Source: Dicaeum eximium
Taxonomy: Eukaryota; Chordata; Aves; Passeriformes; Dicaeidae
NCBI GenBank assembly: GCA_013396995.1
Contig: VWZP01009168.1
Location: 633,450 to 697,449, forward strand
DNA length: 64,000 bases
Direction of reading: 5' to 3'
Part shown: piece after piece, positions 62,613 through 64,000 of the stretch
How the letters are laid out: the number at the start of each line of letters is the position of its first letter
How positions within the stretch are numbered: position 1 is the first letter of the stretch
Position numbers and translations under genes: made by a program
Notes under the pieces: generated by a model
What the model saw: only the letters and a program-made list of their open reading frames with translations
Databases searched by the model: none
Told to the model about the DNA's origin: nothing

Positions 62613-62750
62613 GACACGTAGATGTGGCTGAGGGACAGAGGGACAGAAACTGAGGGACAGAGTTTAGTGCTGGTCTTGGCAGTGCTGGGTTAATGGTTGG
62701 ACTCGATAATCTCTAAGGTCTTTTCCAACGTTAATGATTCTGTGATTTGA
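62613..62750 (+). repeat. CR1 LINE 3' tail, plus strand
   Basis: aagacacgtagatgtggctgagggaca...gtttagtgctggtcttggcagtgctgggttaatggttggactcgataatctctaaggtcttttccaacgttaatgattctgtgattt is a clear CR1 end. A 21-base local duplication of ctgagggacaga (62629-62662) interrupts the usual sequence. Confidence 0.94.
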
Positions 62751-63119
62751 ATGAAAGGAGACATGGGGGACGTGTGGGAATGGACATTATATGGAACTAA
62801 TGTATATAGATTATACTAATACATATTATAACTAATATTTACATCTGGTGGGTCCTTGGATCAGCTATAGCTTTGAGCTGCAGGTTCCTACACCTCTTCT
62901 TTGTCATGATCCCTTTTAGCAAAGTCAAGGCTTTTTAAGTTTCAAGGTAGATTCTGGTACTACATTAACTAGAGCTAAAAGCTTCTGTAAAATGATGAAA
63001 TTCAGAATGGGATACAGCACATATTATAAATATTTATGAGTGAATAAAATACATTTTATATATATTTCTACATATTCATGCATATAAGGCATTTATGTTT
63101 TTTAATAGAAATATGCTAA
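62751..63119. other. Non-coding, AT-rich sequence
   Basis: AT-rich with tatata-like runs; nothing recognised. Confidence 0.5.
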
Positions 63120-63935
63120 AATCAGACTTCCCCTTGCCCACAGTATGCCTGCAGCAGGTGTTTTCCTTCAGCTTTGCACCTAATCCAGCAGCTGCTCAGT
63201 AGTTTCCTGCATCTCAGCAAATGCCTTGGCATCCCTTCCAGCTCTAGGCAGTTTCTTTCTGCTCATACCTCTGCAGCCCAACAGTGTATCCCTGTCTCCA
63301 CAGTCTCCTGGCACCTTTGTGGATTCTTTCCTTATTACACTCCTCCTGGGCTGTCCTGAACGTGCCCCGTGGCTCCTTGGTGGGGACAACGTCTCTCCCC
63401 TCTCTGCAGGTTTCCCGCTGGTTAAACACTCTGTCCTGGGCATATATTTGTAGCTCTTATTCCAGCTTCAGCTCTGACAAAGTAACATTTTCTCTTTGTT
63501 AATGACCCCTGTAATTTATGCAAACCGATGGCTGCAGCTTCGCTCTTCCCTCAGCAGTAATGTGCTGGAGTCTGGGCTGTTCTGTCCCACCGAGGCTCCG
63601 CTGAGCTGAGCTTTACCAAACCCTGCAGCTGAGAAAGTGCAACCTGTGGCCATGTGGTCTTTGCACTTTAATCAAAGCCGGGAACTTACTCAGGGGCTGG
63701 ATGTGACCCAGGGTTAACCCTGCGTGGGGTGCAGGAGCTTGTAGGATTTCCTGACAGAAGGAAGAATGGGAATGGAGTGGCAGATAAACAGCTTTTCTAA
63801 CCTTTCCCCTCCTAGCCCAAGACAGCACTTTATTTCTGGGGAAGTGAAAGTATCTTTAATAGCTCATTGCTTTGACCTCTGACACTCACATGCCGGAACT
63901 CTTAAATCAGTAGCGTTTTACATGCCCCGGGCTTC
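63120..63935. promoter_or_regulatory. GC/CpG-richer intronic block, candidate regulatory element
   Basis: Starting 1.2 kb downstream of the exon, GC content rises and about a dozen CpGs occur between 63360 and 63935. A perfect 14-base palindrome, cagggttaaccctg (63709-63722), lies inside. Several overlapping ORFs on both strands cross 63174-63502 with no recognisable protein. No CR1 match was seen. It could be an enhancer, a non-coding exon or an unrecognised old repeat; the next SUPT3H exon is not here. Confidence 0.3.
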
Positions 63936-64000
63936 TGATAGGGAATTTTGCACATTTGTCATCCTCAACTGCACATCCTTATTGAGCTGTTCTGTGCACT
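63936..64000. other. Window edge, non-coding
   Basis: Nothing recognised in the last bases. Confidence 0.5.

Noticed and set aside
1..64000. tRNA, rRNA, CRISPR array, operon or prokaryotic-type defence system
   Set aside because: Nothing of the kind is present; repeats, splice signals and composition are those of a vertebrate nuclear intron.

Overview
This window looks like nuclear DNA from a bird. It is AT-rich and non-coding apart from one spliced exon. It carries many fragments of the avian LINE family CR1, recognised by the 3' tail (ggttggaagggacc... / ...cccttccaac...attctgtgattct) and by remnants of the CR1 reverse transcriptase. No bacterial-type genes, rRNA, tRNA, CRISPR array or intact mobile-element ORF was found. 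One short N gap (58814-58837) and one single N (50413) point to a draft assembly.

The only protein-coding sequence I can support is an 85-base exon on the + strand at 61873-61957. It encodes FSLGDARRPLHETAILVED followed by IVHTQLINL, which I recognise as the N-terminal part of the histone-fold domain of SUPT3H (SPT3 homologue, a SAGA/STAGA coactivator subunit). It has a good acceptor, a plausible branch point and a consensus donor. The frame needs a phase-2 intron upstream (codon ATG split AT|G) and a phase-0 intron downstream. I did not find the preceding coding exon (about 34 residues) anywhere to the left, so positions 1-61872 are most simply read as one very large SUPT3H intron. In vertebrates SUPT3H overlaps RUNX2 head to head, so this intron may hold RUNX2 regulatory DNA. 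No RUNX2 exon was recognised.

Layout: 1-8.6 kb, plain intron with a striking perfect-looking hairpin (2061-2097) and small CR1 ends; 8.8-19 kb, three CR1 pieces and plain sequence; 22.4-23.1 kb, a repeat-free block that keeps unusually many CpGs and is the best enhancer candidate; 25.8-26.5 kb, a 30-base T tract and an unexplained GC-rich block; 31-40 kb, further CR1 tails; 44.5-45.4 and 53.3-54.6 kb, the two longest CR1 copies with decayed reverse-transcriptase coding sequence; 48.0-48.6 and 57.4-57.8 kb, GC-rich LTR-like blocks; 57.8-60.5 kb, two minus-strand CR1 copies; 61.9 kb, the SUPT3H exon; 62.6 kb, a plus-strand CR1 tail; 63.1-63.9 kb, a GC/CpG-richer intronic block with a 14-base palindrome.

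I found no new biological system. The points most worth checking are the exon assignment, the CpG-retaining block, the two structured hairpins, and the opposite-strand CR1 copies on either side of the exon.
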